Assembly: GCF_001866665.1 (NCBI RefSeq)
Contig: NZ_MLYO01000037.1
Location: 1 to 64,000, forward strand
Length of the DNA: 64,000 nucleotides
Source of the DNA: Streptomyces monashensis
Lineage (GTDB): Bacteria > Actinomycetota > Actinomycetes > Streptomycetales > Streptomycetaceae
Reading direction: 5' to 3'
The translations under genes and the position numbers were made by a program. The stretch's first letter is position 1. Each line of letters starts with the position of its first letter. The notes beneath the pieces are model-generated. The model did no database searches. It was not told the origin of the DNA and saw only the letters and a list, made by a program, of their open reading frames with translations. Positions 46,678 to 56,020 of this stretch are shown one piece after another.

Positions 46678-47757
46678 TCACCTCCGGGTCGCCGCGCGGC
46701 TGACCCACAGATTGATCAGGACGGCGCCGAGGAGCATCACGCCGAGGAAGGCCTTGAACCAGTCGGGGTTCCAGCCGGCGTACACGATGCCCTGCTGCAC
46801 CATGCCGAACATGAACGCGCCGAAGACCGGGCCGATCGCCGAACCCGAGCCGCCGGTCAGCAGACAGCCGCCGATGACGGCCGCGGCGATGTAGAGCAGC
46901 TCCTGACCGATGCCCTCACCGGACTGCACCGTGTTGAAGGAGAACAGCTGGTGCATGCCGATGAACCAGGCGCCGAAGCCGACCAGCATGAACAGCGAGA
47001 TCTTCGTGAACGTCACCGGGACACCGACGGCCCGCGCGCTCTCCTTGTCGCCGCCGACCGCGAAGATCCAGTTGCCGTACTTCGTGCGCAGCAGCACCCA
47101 GGTGGCTATGGCCGCGAAGACCACCCACCACACCACGGTGATCTTCACCTGCACCCCGCCGACGTCGAACGACGACGCGAAGACCTTCCTGGCCTGGTCG
47201 AAGCCGTCCATGTCGCTGATGTCGTCGGTGGCGACGTTTCCGGTGACGAGCTTGGTCACCGCCAGGTTCACGCCCTGGAGGATCAGGAAGGTGCCCAGGG
47301 TGACCAGGAAGCTGGGCAGCCCCGTCTTCACCACGACCCAGCCGTTGAAGAAGCCGATCGCGAGGGAGACGGCCAGGGCGACGATCACGCCCGTCCACAC
47401 GTTCAGGGTCAGCTGGTAGCTGAGCATGCTCGCGGTGAGGGCGGAGGAGATCACGGCGACGCCGGAGGAGAGGTCGAACTCGCCGCCGATCATCAGCAGG
47501 GCCACCGGCAGGGCCATGATCCCGATGGTCGAGGACTGGTAGAGGATCGTCGCCATCGAGCTGCCCTGGCGGACCGAGGGCGCGACGGCCAGGAAGAAGA
47601 CCAGTACGGCGGCGGCGCCGAGGAAGACGCCCACCTCCGGCCGGGCCAGCAGGCGCAGCGCCAGGGGGCGCCGGGCGGTGCGGCCGTCGGTCGTCCGGGG
47701 ACCGGAGGCCGGGGGTGTCGTCCCCACGGCCGGCTCGGCGTGCTGGGCCATGCTCAT
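46678..47757 (-). CDS. Ribose/inositol-type (CUT2) ABC permease
   Basis: The protein has 359 residues with about ten helices. The [20 protein letters not shown] and [22 protein letters not shown] blocks are typical of RbsC-type permeases (BPD_transp_2). It forms the membrane channel for the adjacent lipoprotein and ATPase. The start at 47757 overlaps the stop of the binding-protein gene (TGATG). The first 35 residues are a polar cytoplasmic extension. Confidence 0.9.
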   Translation of the reverse strand: MSMAQHAEPAVGTTPPASGPRTTDGRTARRPLALRLLARPEVGVFLGAAAVLVFFLAVAPSVRQGSSMATILYQSSTIGIMALPVALLMIGGEFDLSSGVAVISSALTASMLSYQLTLNVWTGVIVALAVSLAIGFFNGWVVVKTGLPSFLVTLGTFLILQGVNLAVTKLVTGNVATDDISDMDGFDQARKVFASSFDVGGVQVKITVVWWVVFAAIATWVLLRTKYGNWIFAVGGDKESARAVGVPVTFTKISLFMLVGFGAWFIGMHQLFSFNTVQSGEGIGQELLYIAAAVIGGCLLTGGSGSAIGPVFGAFMFGMVQQGIVYAGWNPDWFKAFLGVMLLGAVLINLWVSRAATRR

Positions 47758-48776
47758 CACCGGGTCCCCTTCGCGGCGAACGCGGCGACCTTGTCGACGT
47801 TGGACTTGTCGACGAAGGCAGGGCCGGTGAGCACCGGCTGGACGCCGCCGCCGCTGTAGTTGCCGTTGTTCTTGTAGAGCCACAGTGCGTCGACGGCCAG
47901 GTAGCCCTGGAGGTAGGGCTGCTGGTCGACGGCGAACTCGATGCTGCCGTTCTGGACGGCCTTGACGAGGTCTTTGTTCAGGTCGAACGTGGCGACCTTG
48001 GCCTTGCTGCCCGCGTCGCCCACCGACTGCACGGCGGTGAGGGCGAAGGGGGCGCCCAGGGTGACGACCGTGTCGATCGAGCTGTCCTGCTTCAGCTTCG
48101 CCGTGATCGTCGACCGCACGGACGGCATGTCGGTGCCGTTCACGTACAGGGTCTCAGTGGTGCCCTTGAACGTCTTCTGCACCCCGTCGCAGCGCTGGGT
48201 GAGACCCACGTTGCCCTGTTCCTGGATGACGCAGACGATCTTCTTGGCGCCGGTCGTGTTCAGCTTGTCGCCGAACGCCTCGCCCGCGACGCTCTCGTCC
48301 TGGCCGAAGAACGACAGCAGGCCGAGCTGCTTCCAGTCGCTCAGCCCCGAGTTGAGGCCCACCACCGGGATGCCCGCCTGCTCGGACTTGCCGATGACGC
48401 TCTTCATCGCGTCCGGCTTGGCCAGCGTGACCGCGATGCCGTCCACCTTCTGGTCGATCGCGTTCTGCACCAGGTTGGCCTGGTTGCCCGCGTTCGGGTC
48501 GGCGGAGTAGACCAGCTTGATGTTGTCCTTGGCGGCGGCCGCCTCGGCGCCCTTGCGGACGGTGTCCCAGAAGGTGTCGCCGGGCGCCTGGTGCGTGACC
48601 ATGGCGACGGTCATCCGAGGGGTGTTGGCCTTGCCCGCCGAGGCGTTCTGGGCCGCCTCCTCGGCCTTTTTCCCACCGTGGGCGCTGGCGCACCCGGCGA
48701 GGGTGAGGGCCGCCGCCGCGGCCACCGCCACGAAGGGGGCCGATCGGCGAAAGCGGGAGGGAGAAGAGCGGTCCAT
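47757..48776 (-). CDS. Sugar-binding lipoprotein of the CUT2 ABC importer
   Basis: The protein has 339 residues. A lipoprotein signal with lipobox LAGC (Cys29) is followed by a periplasmic-binding fold of the RbsB/IbpA type (MVTHQAPGDTFWDTVRKGAE, then VDGIAVTLAKPDA). It delivers a monosaccharide or cyclitol to the permease. It is first in the importer operon, opposite the HutC-type GntR gene, with 177 bases between the two starts. Context with IolG- and IolE-like enzymes suggests an inositol-like ligand. Confidence 0.9.
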   Translation of the reverse strand: MDRSSPSRFRRSAPFVAVAAAAALTLAGCASAHGGKKAEEAAQNASAGKANTPRMTVAMVTHQAPGDTFWDTVRKGAEAAAAKDNIKLVYSADPNAGNQANLVQNAIDQKVDGIAVTLAKPDAMKSVIGKSEQAGIPVVGLNSGLSDWKQLGLLSFFGQDESVAGEAFGDKLNTTGAKKIVCVIQEQGNVGLTQRCDGVQKTFKGTTETLYVNGTDMPSVRSTITAKLKQDSSIDTVVTLGAPFALTAVQSVGDAGSKAKVATFDLNKDLVKAVQNGSIEFAVDQQPYLQGYLAVDALWLYKNNGNYSGGGVQPVLTGPAFVDKSNVDKVAAFAAKGTR

Positions 48777-48834
48777 CTTTCCAGCACCTCACTGTGCGTG
48801 CGACGGGGGAAGGACGCTGATGCGTTGGGACGGG

Positions 48835-48863
48835 ATCCAAGTCCCTGGTGAGCCCGCTGTCAA
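48835..48863 (-). promoter_or_regulatory. Promoter of the CUT2 importer operon
   Basis: On the minus strand TTGACA (48863-48858) and TTGGAT (48840-48835) are 17 bases apart, followed by a 58-base leader to the binding-protein ATG. Confidence 0.55.
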
Positions 48864-48915
48864 TACTTTGTTAAGACATCATTTCACGAACAGGTCCGAA
48901 TGTAAGTACAAAGCG

Positions 48916-48945
48916 TTGACATCTGGACCTTCGCGGGCCTACACC
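48916..48945 (+). promoter_or_regulatory. Promoter of the GntR/HutC gene, leaderless transcript
   Basis: TTGACA (48916-48921) and TACACC (48940-48945) are 18 bases apart. The ATG at 48954 begins 9 bases later, so the transcript is predicted to be leaderless. The A+T-rich 48865-48915 interval between the divergent promoters contains CTTTGT/ACAAAG arms and is the probable operator. Confidence 0.55.
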
Positions 48946-48953
48946 TGACAGGC

Positions 48954-49745
48954 ATGAGCCCAGTACACCGCACACCGCAGCGAACGGCACCGGGTGACCG
49001 GGCGCTCGACAGCCTCACGTTCGCCCTGGACCGCACGAGTCCGGTACCGCTGTACTACCAGTTCGCGCAGCAACTGGAGGCCGCCATCGAGCAGGGGGCG
49101 CTCGCCCCCGGCAACCTGCTGGGCAACGAGGTCGACCTGTCCGTACGGCTCGGCCTGTCCCGTCCCACCGTCCGCCAGGCCATCCAGTCCCTGGTCGACA
49201 AGGGCCTGCTGGTACGTCGCCGAGGCGTCGGCACGCAGGTCGTGCACAGTCAGGTCAAGCGCCCCCTGGAGCTCAGCAGCCTCTACGACGACCTCGCCGC
49301 GGCCGGACAGGGCCCGACCACCCGGCTGCTGCGGGGCGAGCGGATCGCGGCGTCCGCCGACGTGGCCGCGGCGCTCGACATCGCGGAGGGCGCCGAGGTC
49401 ACCGTACTGGAGCGGCTGCGCTCGGCCCACGGCCAGCCGGTGGCGTTCCTGTGCAACTTCCTGCCGCCCGCACTGCTCGAACTCCCCACGGAGCGGCTGG
49501 AGTCGACGGGCCTGTACGAGATGCTGCGGTCCGCCGGGATCGTGCTGCACAGCGCCCGGCAGTCCATCGGGGCGCGCAGCGCCACCGCCGACGAGGCCGG
49601 CCTGCTGGACGAGAAGGAGGGCGCGGCCCTGCTCACCATGACGCGCACGGCGTACGACGACACGGGCCGGGCGGTGGAGTACGGCAGCCATGTCTACCGG
49701 GCCTCGCGCTACGCCTTCGACTTCCAGCTGCTGGTCAGGCCCTGA
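48954..49745 (+). CDS. GntR-family regulator, HutC (UTRA) type
   Basis: The protein has 263 residues. A winged helix occupies residues about 25-95 (LGNEVDLSVRLGLSRPTVRQAI), followed by a UTRA ligand domain (VTVLERLRSAHGQPVAF, then GRAVEYGSHVYRASRYAFDF). UTRA domains bind sugars or sugar phosphates. It lies between two ABC importer operons, divergent from the first and in line with the second, so it may control both. Confidence 0.9.
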   Translation: MSPVHRTPQRTAPGDRALDSLTFALDRTSPVPLYYQFAQQLEAAIEQGALAPGNLLGNEVDLSVRLGLSRPTVRQAIQSLVDKGLLVRRRGVGTQVVHSQVKRPLELSSLYDDLAAAGQGPTTRLLRGERIAASADVAAALDIAEGAEVTVLERLRSAHGQPVAFLCNFLPPALLELPTERLESTGLYEMLRSAGIVLHSARQSIGARSATADEAGLLDEKEGAALLTMTRTAYDDTGRAVEYGSHVYRASRYAFDFQLLVRP

Positions 49746-49902
49746 CTCCCGCAACTCCGCCCGCACGTCACCGAAGTCGCAGGTGACGATGACGATTACG
49801 TTTCGGGCAAGAGACCCCCGAGTGCGAGCCGACCTATTGACGCATGAGCGGACATGGGGGTGTTATGACGCCCACGATGTTCGGTCGAGTTGGTTTCTGA
49901 GC

Positions 49903-49915
49903 GGTTTCGACAACC
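49903..49915. promoter_or_regulatory. Candidate operator ahead of the second sugar ABC operon
   Basis: GGTTTCGACAACC, an imperfect palindrome with GGTT/AACC ends, is preceded by another GGTTTC at 49892. It lies 55 bases before the binding-protein start within a 224-base gap that holds no gene. Confidence 0.3.
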
Positions 49916-49969
49916 TTTCGGTGATCAACTCAAACCCTTGACCGAGCCCTGCATTCCTCAGGAGCCGCC

Positions 49970-51283
49970 ATGCGCCTCTCGCCCTCCGGTGTTTCCGTCC
50001 CGGGTCCCAGCCGACGCTCACTGCTCCGCGGAGCGGGCGGCGCCGTCCTGCTCGCCGGGGCCGGCATCCCCCTGCTGTCCGCCTGCGGGAGCAGCGGTTC
50101 CTCCTCCGACCCGAAGACCGTCACGGTCGGCTCCAACGCCTCGGACGCGGTACCGAAGAAGGCCTTCGAAAGCGTCTACGCCGACTTCAAGAAGCAGTCC
50201 GGCCTCACGGTCAAGGTGAACACCAAGGACCACAACACCTTCCAGGAGCAGATCAACTCGTATCTGCAGGGCACCCCGGACGACGTCTTCAACTGGTTCG
50301 CCGGTTACCGCATGCAGTTCTTCGCGGCGAAGGGCCTGGCCTCACCGGTCGACGACGTCTGGGCGAAGATCGGGGACAACTTCCCCGACGCGATGAAGAA
50401 GCTCAGCAAGGGCGCGGACGGCAAGTACTACTTCGTGCCGGTGACGACCTACCCCTGGGCGATCTTCTACCGCAGAAGCGTCTTCCAGCAGCACGGCTAC
50501 AAGATCCCGGCCACCTGGGACGACTTCGTCGCGCTGTGCAAGCAGATGAAGAAGGACGGCCTGGTCCCGATCGCCTTCGGCGACAAGGACGCGTGGCCCG
50601 CGATGGGCACCTTCGACCAGATCAACTTCCGGCTCAACGGCTATGACTTCCACGTCCAGTTGATGACGGGCAAGGCCTCCTGGACCGACGCCAAGGTGAA
50701 GGCCGTCTTCGACCACTGGGCCGAGATCCTGCCCTACCACCAGGACGGTTTCATGGGCCGTACCTGGGAGGACGCCGCGCAGACGCTGGTCGCGAAGAAG
50801 GCCGGCATGTACCTCCTCGGTTCCTTCGTGGCCCAGCAGTTCACCAACAAGGCCGACCTGGACGACCTGGACTTCTTCCCCTTCCCGGAGATCAACTCCG
50901 CGTACGGCCAGGAGACGGTCGAGGCGCCGACCGACGGCTTCATGGTCAGCAAGTCCCCGAAGAACCACGACGGTGTCCTGAAGCTGATGGAGTACCTGGG
51001 CAGCCCGGCGGCCGAGGAGACGTACCTCAAGACCGACCCGAGCGTGGTCGCCGCCTCCAACAAGGCCTCCACCTCGGCCTACTCGCCGCTGCAGAAGAAG
51101 GCGTTCGAGATGATCGGCGCCGCCAAGAACCTCACCCAGTTCATGGACCGCGACTCCCGGCCCGACTTCACCTCCACGGTGATGCAGCCGGGGCTGCAGA
51201 AGTTCCTCCAGAACCCCCAGGGCGTGGACAGCCTGCTCTCGTCCATCGAGCGCCAGAAGAAGACGATCTTCGCGTCCCAGTGA
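49970..51283 (+). CDS. Carbohydrate-binding lipoprotein (CUT1), Tat-type signal
   Basis: The protein has 437 residues. The N-terminus has a twin-arginine SRRSLLRGAGG followed by a lipobox LSAC (Cys39), indicating export by Tat and lipidation. The body is a family 1 extracellular solute-binding protein (DVFNWFAGYRMQFFA, then TYPWAIFYRRSVFQQHGYKIP). It binds an oligosaccharide or glycoside for the two permeases that follow. The stop overlaps the first permease start (GTGA). Confidence 0.92.
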   Translation: MRLSPSGVSVPGPSRRSLLRGAGGAVLLAGAGIPLLSACGSSGSSSDPKTVTVGSNASDAVPKKAFESVYADFKKQSGLTVKVNTKDHNTFQEQINSYLQGTPDDVFNWFAGYRMQFFAAKGLASPVDDVWAKIGDNFPDAMKKLSKGADGKYYFVPVTTYPWAIFYRRSVFQQHGYKIPATWDDFVALCKQMKKDGLVPIAFGDKDAWPAMGTFDQINFRLNGYDFHVQLMTGKASWTDAKVKAVFDHWAEILPYHQDGFMGRTWEDAAQTLVAKKAGMYLLGSFVAQQFTNKADLDDLDFFPFPEINSAYGQETVEAPTDGFMVSKSPKNHDGVLKLMEYLGSPAAEETYLKTDPSVVAASNKASTSAYSPLQKKAFEMIGAAKNLTQFMDRDSRPDFTSTVMQPGLQKFLQNPQGVDSLLSSIERQKKTIFASQ

Positions 51284-52281
51284 GCGACCCGATGACGACC
51301 GACACGACCGACACGACGACGCAGACCCCGGAGGCGGCCGCCGCGGCGCCCCCGGGGCCCATGCCCGACAAGAAGCGGGCCACGCAGAGCCACCGGCGTC
51401 TGCTGACCCGCCGCGACCGGATCACGCTCGGCCTCATGGCGGGCGTGCCGACGATCCTGCACGTGGCCCTCGTCTGGGTCACGGCCCTCGCCTCGATCCT
51501 CCTCGCCTTCACCACCTGGGACGGCATCGGGTTCGACTCGATCAAGTGGGTGGGCCTGGACAACTTCACCCAACTCTTCAACGACAACCCGCAGTTCTGG
51601 CCGGCCCTCCAGCACAACGTCGTCTGGTTCGTGGTGCTGATCCTGATCCCGACGCCCTTCGGCCTGTTCCTGGCCGTGCAGCTGGACAAGAAGATCCGCT
51701 TCAGCCGGGTCTACCAGACCGCCTTCTTCCTGCCGGTCGTCATCTCGATGGCCTGCATCGGATTCGTCTGGCAGCTCGTCTACAACCCGGACACCGGCCT
51801 GATCAACAGCATCATCGGCGCCAACAAGCCCGGCCACTACATCGACTGGATCGGCGACCCGCACCTGAACCTGTGGGCGGTCCTGATCGCCGCGTCCTGG
51901 CGGCACACCGGCTACATGATGATCCTGTACCTGGCCGGCCTGAAGAGCGTCGACCCGTCGCTGCGCGAGGCCGCCGCACTGGACGGCGCGAACGAGTGGC
52001 AGACGTTCAGGAGCGTCATCTTCCCCACCCTGCGCCCGACCAACACGGTCGTCCTCGTCGTCACCATCATCGAGTCGCTGCGCGCCTTCGACCTGGTCTT
52101 CGTCTTCAACAAGGGCGCCCAGGGCACGGAGTTGCTGTCGATCCTGGTGACGAACAACATCATCGGCGAGTCCAGCCGGATCGGCTACGGCTCCGCGATC
52201 GCCGTCGTCCTGCTGGTCATCTCCCTCGCGGTGATCATCCCGTACCTGATCGCCACCTTCCGGAAGGAGCGGCGCGCATGA
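51280..52281 (+). CDS. CUT1 sugar ABC permease, first subunit
   Basis: The protein has 333 residues, a MalF-type permease with about six helices after a 50-residue Thr/Pro-rich cytoplasmic leader. The EAA loop motif is seen as EAAALDGANEWQTFRSVIFPTL. GTG 51280 overlaps the upstream stop, and its own stop overlaps the next ATG. Confidence 0.92.
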   Translation: MSDPMTTDTTDTTTQTPEAAAAAPPGPMPDKKRATQSHRRLLTRRDRITLGLMAGVPTILHVALVWVTALASILLAFTTWDGIGFDSIKWVGLDNFTQLFNDNPQFWPALQHNVVWFVVLILIPTPFGLFLAVQLDKKIRFSRVYQTAFFLPVVISMACIGFVWQLVYNPDTGLINSIIGANKPGHYIDWIGDPHLNLWAVLIAASWRHTGYMMILYLAGLKSVDPSLREAAALDGANEWQTFRSVIFPTLRPTNTVVLVVTIIESLRAFDLVFVFNKGAQGTELLSILVTNNIIGESSRIGYGSAIAVVLLVISLAVIIPYLIATFRKERRA

Positions 52282-53165
52282 GCAGCACCACTCTCCCGCT
52301 GAAGCACCGCGCCCCGATCCGCCCGGCCCGGGTGCTGCTGCACGTCTTCCTGGCCGGTACGGCGCTGGCCTGGCTGGCCCCGCTCCTGTGGGCGGTCTTC
52401 TCGGCCCTGCGGCCGTACAGCGAGACCAGCGCCAAGGGCTACGTCTCCTGGCCGTCCACACTGACCTTCGCGAACTTCACCCACGCGTTCCAGCAGTCGG
52501 ACATGCTGCACTACTTCGGCAACACGCTGGTCATCGCCGTGCCGGCCGTGCTGCTGACCCTGTTCCTGTCCTCCTGCGTGGCGTTCTACGTCAGCCGCTT
52601 CGACTTCCGCGTGAACCTCGCCCTCCTGCTGGTCTTCACGGCCGGAAACCTCCTCCCCCAGCAGGTCATCATCACCCCGCTGTACCGGCTGTACCTGCTG
52701 ACGGACCTGCCGGGCGTCACGGCGAGCGGCAAACTGTACGACTCCGCTCTCGGCCTGGTCCTCATCCACGTGGCGTTCCAGTCGGGTTTCTGCGCGTTCG
52801 TGCTGAGCAACTACATGCGCTCGCTGCCGCACGAGCTGACCGAGGCCGCACTGGTCGACGGGGCCTCGGTGTGGCGGCTGTACTGGCAGATCACGCTGCC
52901 GCTGTGCAAACCGGCGATGGCCGCCCTGGCCACCCTGCTGTCGATCTGGATCTACAACGACTTCTTCTGGGCGCTGGTGCTGATCTCGACCGGCGAGAAC
53001 ATGCCGATCACCTCGGCCCTGAACAACCTCTCCGGCCAGTACTTCACCGACCCCAACCTGGTGGCGGCGGGCTCCCTCCTGACGGCCATCCCCACCCTGA
53101 TCGTCTACTTCGCGCTCCAGCGCCAGTTCGTCAACGGCCTCACGCTCGGCTCCAGCAAGGGCTGA
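52278..53165 (+). CDS. CUT1 sugar ABC permease, second subunit
   Basis: The protein has 295 residues, a MalG-type permease with six helices and the EAA motif EAALVDGASVWRLYWQITLP. The ATGA overlap couples it to the first subunit. No ATPase gene follows. As in many Streptomyces CUT1 systems, a shared MsiK-type ATPase encoded elsewhere is probably used. Confidence 0.92.
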   Translation: MSSTTLPLKHRAPIRPARVLLHVFLAGTALAWLAPLLWAVFSALRPYSETSAKGYVSWPSTLTFANFTHAFQQSDMLHYFGNTLVIAVPAVLLTLFLSSCVAFYVSRFDFRVNLALLLVFTAGNLLPQQVIITPLYRLYLLTDLPGVTASGKLYDSALGLVLIHVAFQSGFCAFVLSNYMRSLPHELTEAALVDGASVWRLYWQITLPLCKPAMAALATLLSIWIYNDFFWALVLISTGENMPITSALNNLSGQYFTDPNLVAAGSLLTAIPTLIVYFALQRQFVNGLTLGSSKG

Positions 53166-53342
53166 CAACGGCTGACCACGTCCTGGCCTGCGGCTTCCAT
53201 CAGCGAACCGGGCAGCGCCCCGTACCCGCCCGGGCGGCCGGAGCCCGCGGCGGCGCGGGTACCGGTGCACAATCGAAGACGACGCAGCGACGGCCGCCGG
53301 CCCCGGTGGTGAGCGGGGCCCTGGAAGGACGGGGCGCCCGTG

Positions 53343-54722
53343 ATGGCGGGAGAGAGGCAGGACAGACACCCCCGGCAGCCGCATCCCCCCGACCTGCACG
53401 CGCGCCTGCGTTCCGAGCTGGGCCGGATCGACGAGCAGCTGCGGGCCCTGCTGTCCTCCATGGACCGGCTCCAGGGCCTGCTGGACGCGGTGGTGGCCAT
53501 CAGCCGTGAGGTCGAACTGCCCGCGGTGCTGCACCGCATCGTGACCACGGCCATGGATCTGGTCGGCGCCCGGTACGGGGCGCTGGGCGTACTCGACGCG
53601 TCCGGGGAGCGCCTGGAGCAGTTCGTCACGGCCGGCCTGAGCGAGCGGGAACGCGCGGCGCTGGCCGAGACCGGCCTGCCGCGCGGCCGGGGTGTCCTCG
53701 GCCATCTGATCCGCTACCCCGAACCCCTGCGCATCGACGACATCCCGGCCCACCCGTCCTCCGCCGGGTTCCCGCCCGGCCATCCGCGCCTGCACACCCT
53801 GCTCGGCGTCGCCATCAGCGTGCGCGGCGAGATCTACGGCGACCTCTACCTGTCCGAGCGGCACGACGGAAAGCCCTTCGACCTGCACGACGAGAACGTC
53901 GTCGTCGCGCTGGCCGGCGCCGCGGGCATCGCGATCGAGAACGTCCGCCTCTTCGAGCGGATCCGGGTCGGAGCCGAGCAGTTCCAGCGGCTGCTGCTGC
54001 CCACCCTGCCCGACCTGCGGCCCTTCACCGCGGCCGCCATCTACCGGCCCGCCGCCGAGCCGAGCCAGCTCGGCGGGGACTGGTACGACGCCGTCCCGCT
54101 GCCCGACCGGGTGGTGGCCGTCGTGATCGGTGACGTGGTCGGCCACGATCTGCGGGCCGCGGCCGCGATGGCCTCCACCCGGAACATGATGCGCGCCCTG
54201 CTGTTCGACCGGAGCGAACCGCCCGGCGCGGTCCTCGCCCGGCTCGACCGGGCGCTGGAGGGCATCACGGACAATCCCGTCACGACCACCACACTGGCCC
54301 GCGTCGAACCCGACGAACCGGGCTGGCGACTGCGCTGGAGCACCGCGGGCCATGTCCCGCCCCTGCTGCTCACCCGTGAGCGCCGCGCGACGTACCTGCT
54401 CGGCGAGCCCGGGCTGCCGCTCGGCGTCGACACCGAGCAGCCGCGGCCGGACCACTCGCGGCCGCTGCCCCCGGACGCCACCCTGGTCTTCTTCACGGAC
54501 GGGCTGGTCGAGCATCCCGAGCACCCCATCGACGAGCGGCTGCACGTACTCGCCGGGCTCGCCGTGGAACACTCCGCGCTGCCCCTGCCCGCGTTCGTCC
54601 GGGCCCTGGCCGATCACCACCCCAGCGACGGTCACGACGACATGGCCATCCTCGCCGTGCGCACGCCGCCCGGCGACCTGGAGCATCCGGGAGAACCGGC
54701 GGATGATGGACCTCGGGGGTGA
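53343..54722 (+). CDS. GAF-domain PP2C/SpoIIE-type serine phosphatase
   Basis: The protein has 459 residues. A GAF domain (about residues 45-205; LLDAVVAISREVELPAVL opens it) is followed by a PP2C-like SpoIIE domain (about 215-445) with GGDWYDAVPLPD, VIGDVVGHDLRAAAAM, the metal-binding Asp in FFTDGLVEHP and DDMAILAVR. It probably dephosphorylates an anti-sigma-factor antagonist in response to the GAF ligand. A GTG at 53340 is the alternative start, behind GGAAGGACGG. The next gene begins 21 bases later, forming a two-gene sensory unit. Confidence 0.9.
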   Translation: MAGERQDRHPRQPHPPDLHARLRSELGRIDEQLRALLSSMDRLQGLLDAVVAISREVELPAVLHRIVTTAMDLVGARYGALGVLDASGERLEQFVTAGLSERERAALAETGLPRGRGVLGHLIRYPEPLRIDDIPAHPSSAGFPPGHPRLHTLLGVAISVRGEIYGDLYLSERHDGKPFDLHDENVVVALAGAAGIAIENVRLFERIRVGAEQFQRLLLPTLPDLRPFTAAAIYRPAAEPSQLGGDWYDAVPLPDRVVAVVIGDVVGHDLRAAAAMASTRNMMRALLFDRSEPPGAVLARLDRALEGITDNPVTTTTLARVEPDEPGWRLRWSTAGHVPPLLLTRERRATYLLGEPGLPLGVDTEQPRPDHSRPLPPDATLVFFTDGLVEHPEHPIDERLHVLAGLAVEHSALPLPAFVRALADHHPSDGHDDMAILAVRTPPGDLEHPGEPADDGPRG

Positions 54723-54743
54723 CATCGACGCGGAGGTCGCCCG

Positions 54744-55811
54744 ATGCCCGTCGCGCGGCAGGTGCGGCTCAGCCGCAGTGGTGCTGTGGCCGTTCTGGAG
54801 ATCTGCACCCTGGCCGCGCTCTATTACGGCTCGGCCAGGCTGGGGCTGCTCCAGCAGCTGGTGCGCGGCCAGGTCACCCCGCTGTGGCCGCCGAGCGGGA
54901 TCGCGCTGGCGGCCCTGCTCCTGCGGGGGCCGCGGCTCTGGCCCGGGATCGCGCTCGGCGCGTTCCTGGTCAACATCTCGCTGGGGCCGTCACTCCCTGC
55001 CGTGCTCGCCATCGCGGCGGGCAACACCGTGGCGCCCGTCTGCTCCTGTGCGCTGCTGCGCCGCGTGGGATTCAGGACGGAACTGGGCCGGCTGCGCGAC
55101 GCACTGGCCCTCATCTTCCTCGGCGCGTTCACGGGGATGCTGATCAGCGCGACGACCGGCAGCGGAACCCTGATCCTCGCGGGCGTCCTGAACGCCGAGG
55201 GCTTCTGGCCGACGTGGTCGGTCTGGTGGACCGGCGACGCGATGGGCGTGCTCGTGGTCACGCCGGTCCTGCTCGTCCTCAGCTCGGCCCGCCTGCCGAA
55301 GGAGGTGCTCCCGCTGCGGTGGGTGGAGGGGGTGCTGCTGGCGGCGGCCACCGTCGGCGTCGGTGTCGTCGAGGCCGGGAACGCGCCGCTCCTGTTCCTC
55401 GGCTTCCCGCTGCTGATCTGGGCGGCCTTCCGCTTCCAGCTGGCCGGGGCCGCGCCCTGCGCGCTGGCCGTGTCCACCTTCGCGATCATCACCGCCGGGC
55501 GCGGAGCAGGCCCGTTCTCCCATCACGACCTGCTCACCAGCATGATCACCCTCCAGGCGTTCAACGGCTCCGCCTCGCTGACCGCGCTGCTGGTCGCGGC
55601 GGTCATCAGCGAGCGGAACGAGACCCAGCGCGAGATCGCGCGAGCCTGCGGGCAGCTCTCCGCGATGGTGGCCCGGATCGCCGGCGGCGACCACCGCCCG
55701 ATGCTCCCGGAGGGGTGCGACGACGGGGAGGGCACGCCGAAGGAGGACAAGGGCGCACGGGACGACCGGGACGGACCCGCAGATACGAGAAAGTCGTCTC
55801 CTCATGCCTGA
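54744..55811 (+). CDS. MASE1-domain membrane sensor without an output domain
   Basis: The protein has 355 residues. Residues about 15-295 are eight predicted helices with the MASE1 signatures [16 protein letters not shown] and [24 protein letters not shown]1 is normally the sensor part of diguanylate cyclases or histidine kinases. Here only about 50 charged residues follow, so it must signal through a partner, most simply the phosphatase encoded just upstream. GGAGGTCG precedes the ATG. Its last codons overlap the terminator of the tRNA on the other strand. Confidence 0.85.
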   Translation: MPVARQVRLSRSGAVAVLEICTLAALYYGSARLGLLQQLVRGQVTPLWPPSGIALAALLLRGPRLWPGIALGAFLVNISLGPSLPAVLAIAAGNTVAPVCSCALLRRVGFRTELGRLRDALALIFLGAFTGMLISATTGSGTLILAGVLNAEGFWPTWSVWWTGDAMGVLVVTPVLLVLSSARLPKEVLPLRWVEGVLLAAATVGVGVVEAGNAPLLFLGFPLLIWAAFRFQLAGAAPCALAVSTFAIITAGRGAGPFSHHDLLTSMITLQAFNGSASLTALLVAAVISERNETQREIARACGQLSAMVARIAGGDHRPMLPEGCDDGEGTPKEDKGARDDRDGPADTRKSSPHA

Positions 55812-55820
55812 GAAGACGAC
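55794..55820 (-). terminator. Terminator of tRNA-Pro copy 2
   Basis: GTCGTCT (55794-55800) pairs with AGACGAC (55814-55820), with an inner CTCA/TGAG stem and one bulge. It lies 22 bases past the tRNA 3' end and overlaps the stop codon of the MASE1 gene. Confidence 0.6.
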
Positions 55821-55842
55821 CTCCGACCTGCTTCAAAGCTGG

Positions 55843-55916
<74 letters not shown>

Positions 55917-56020
55917 ATGCACTCACTCGCGGTGACCCGCGTGATCGCGCGAACAGAACTTTACCCCACGTCCGGGGGTGCGCCGAAGAGCGGCCGCGGG
56001 AAGCGGGGAGAATCGACGTC

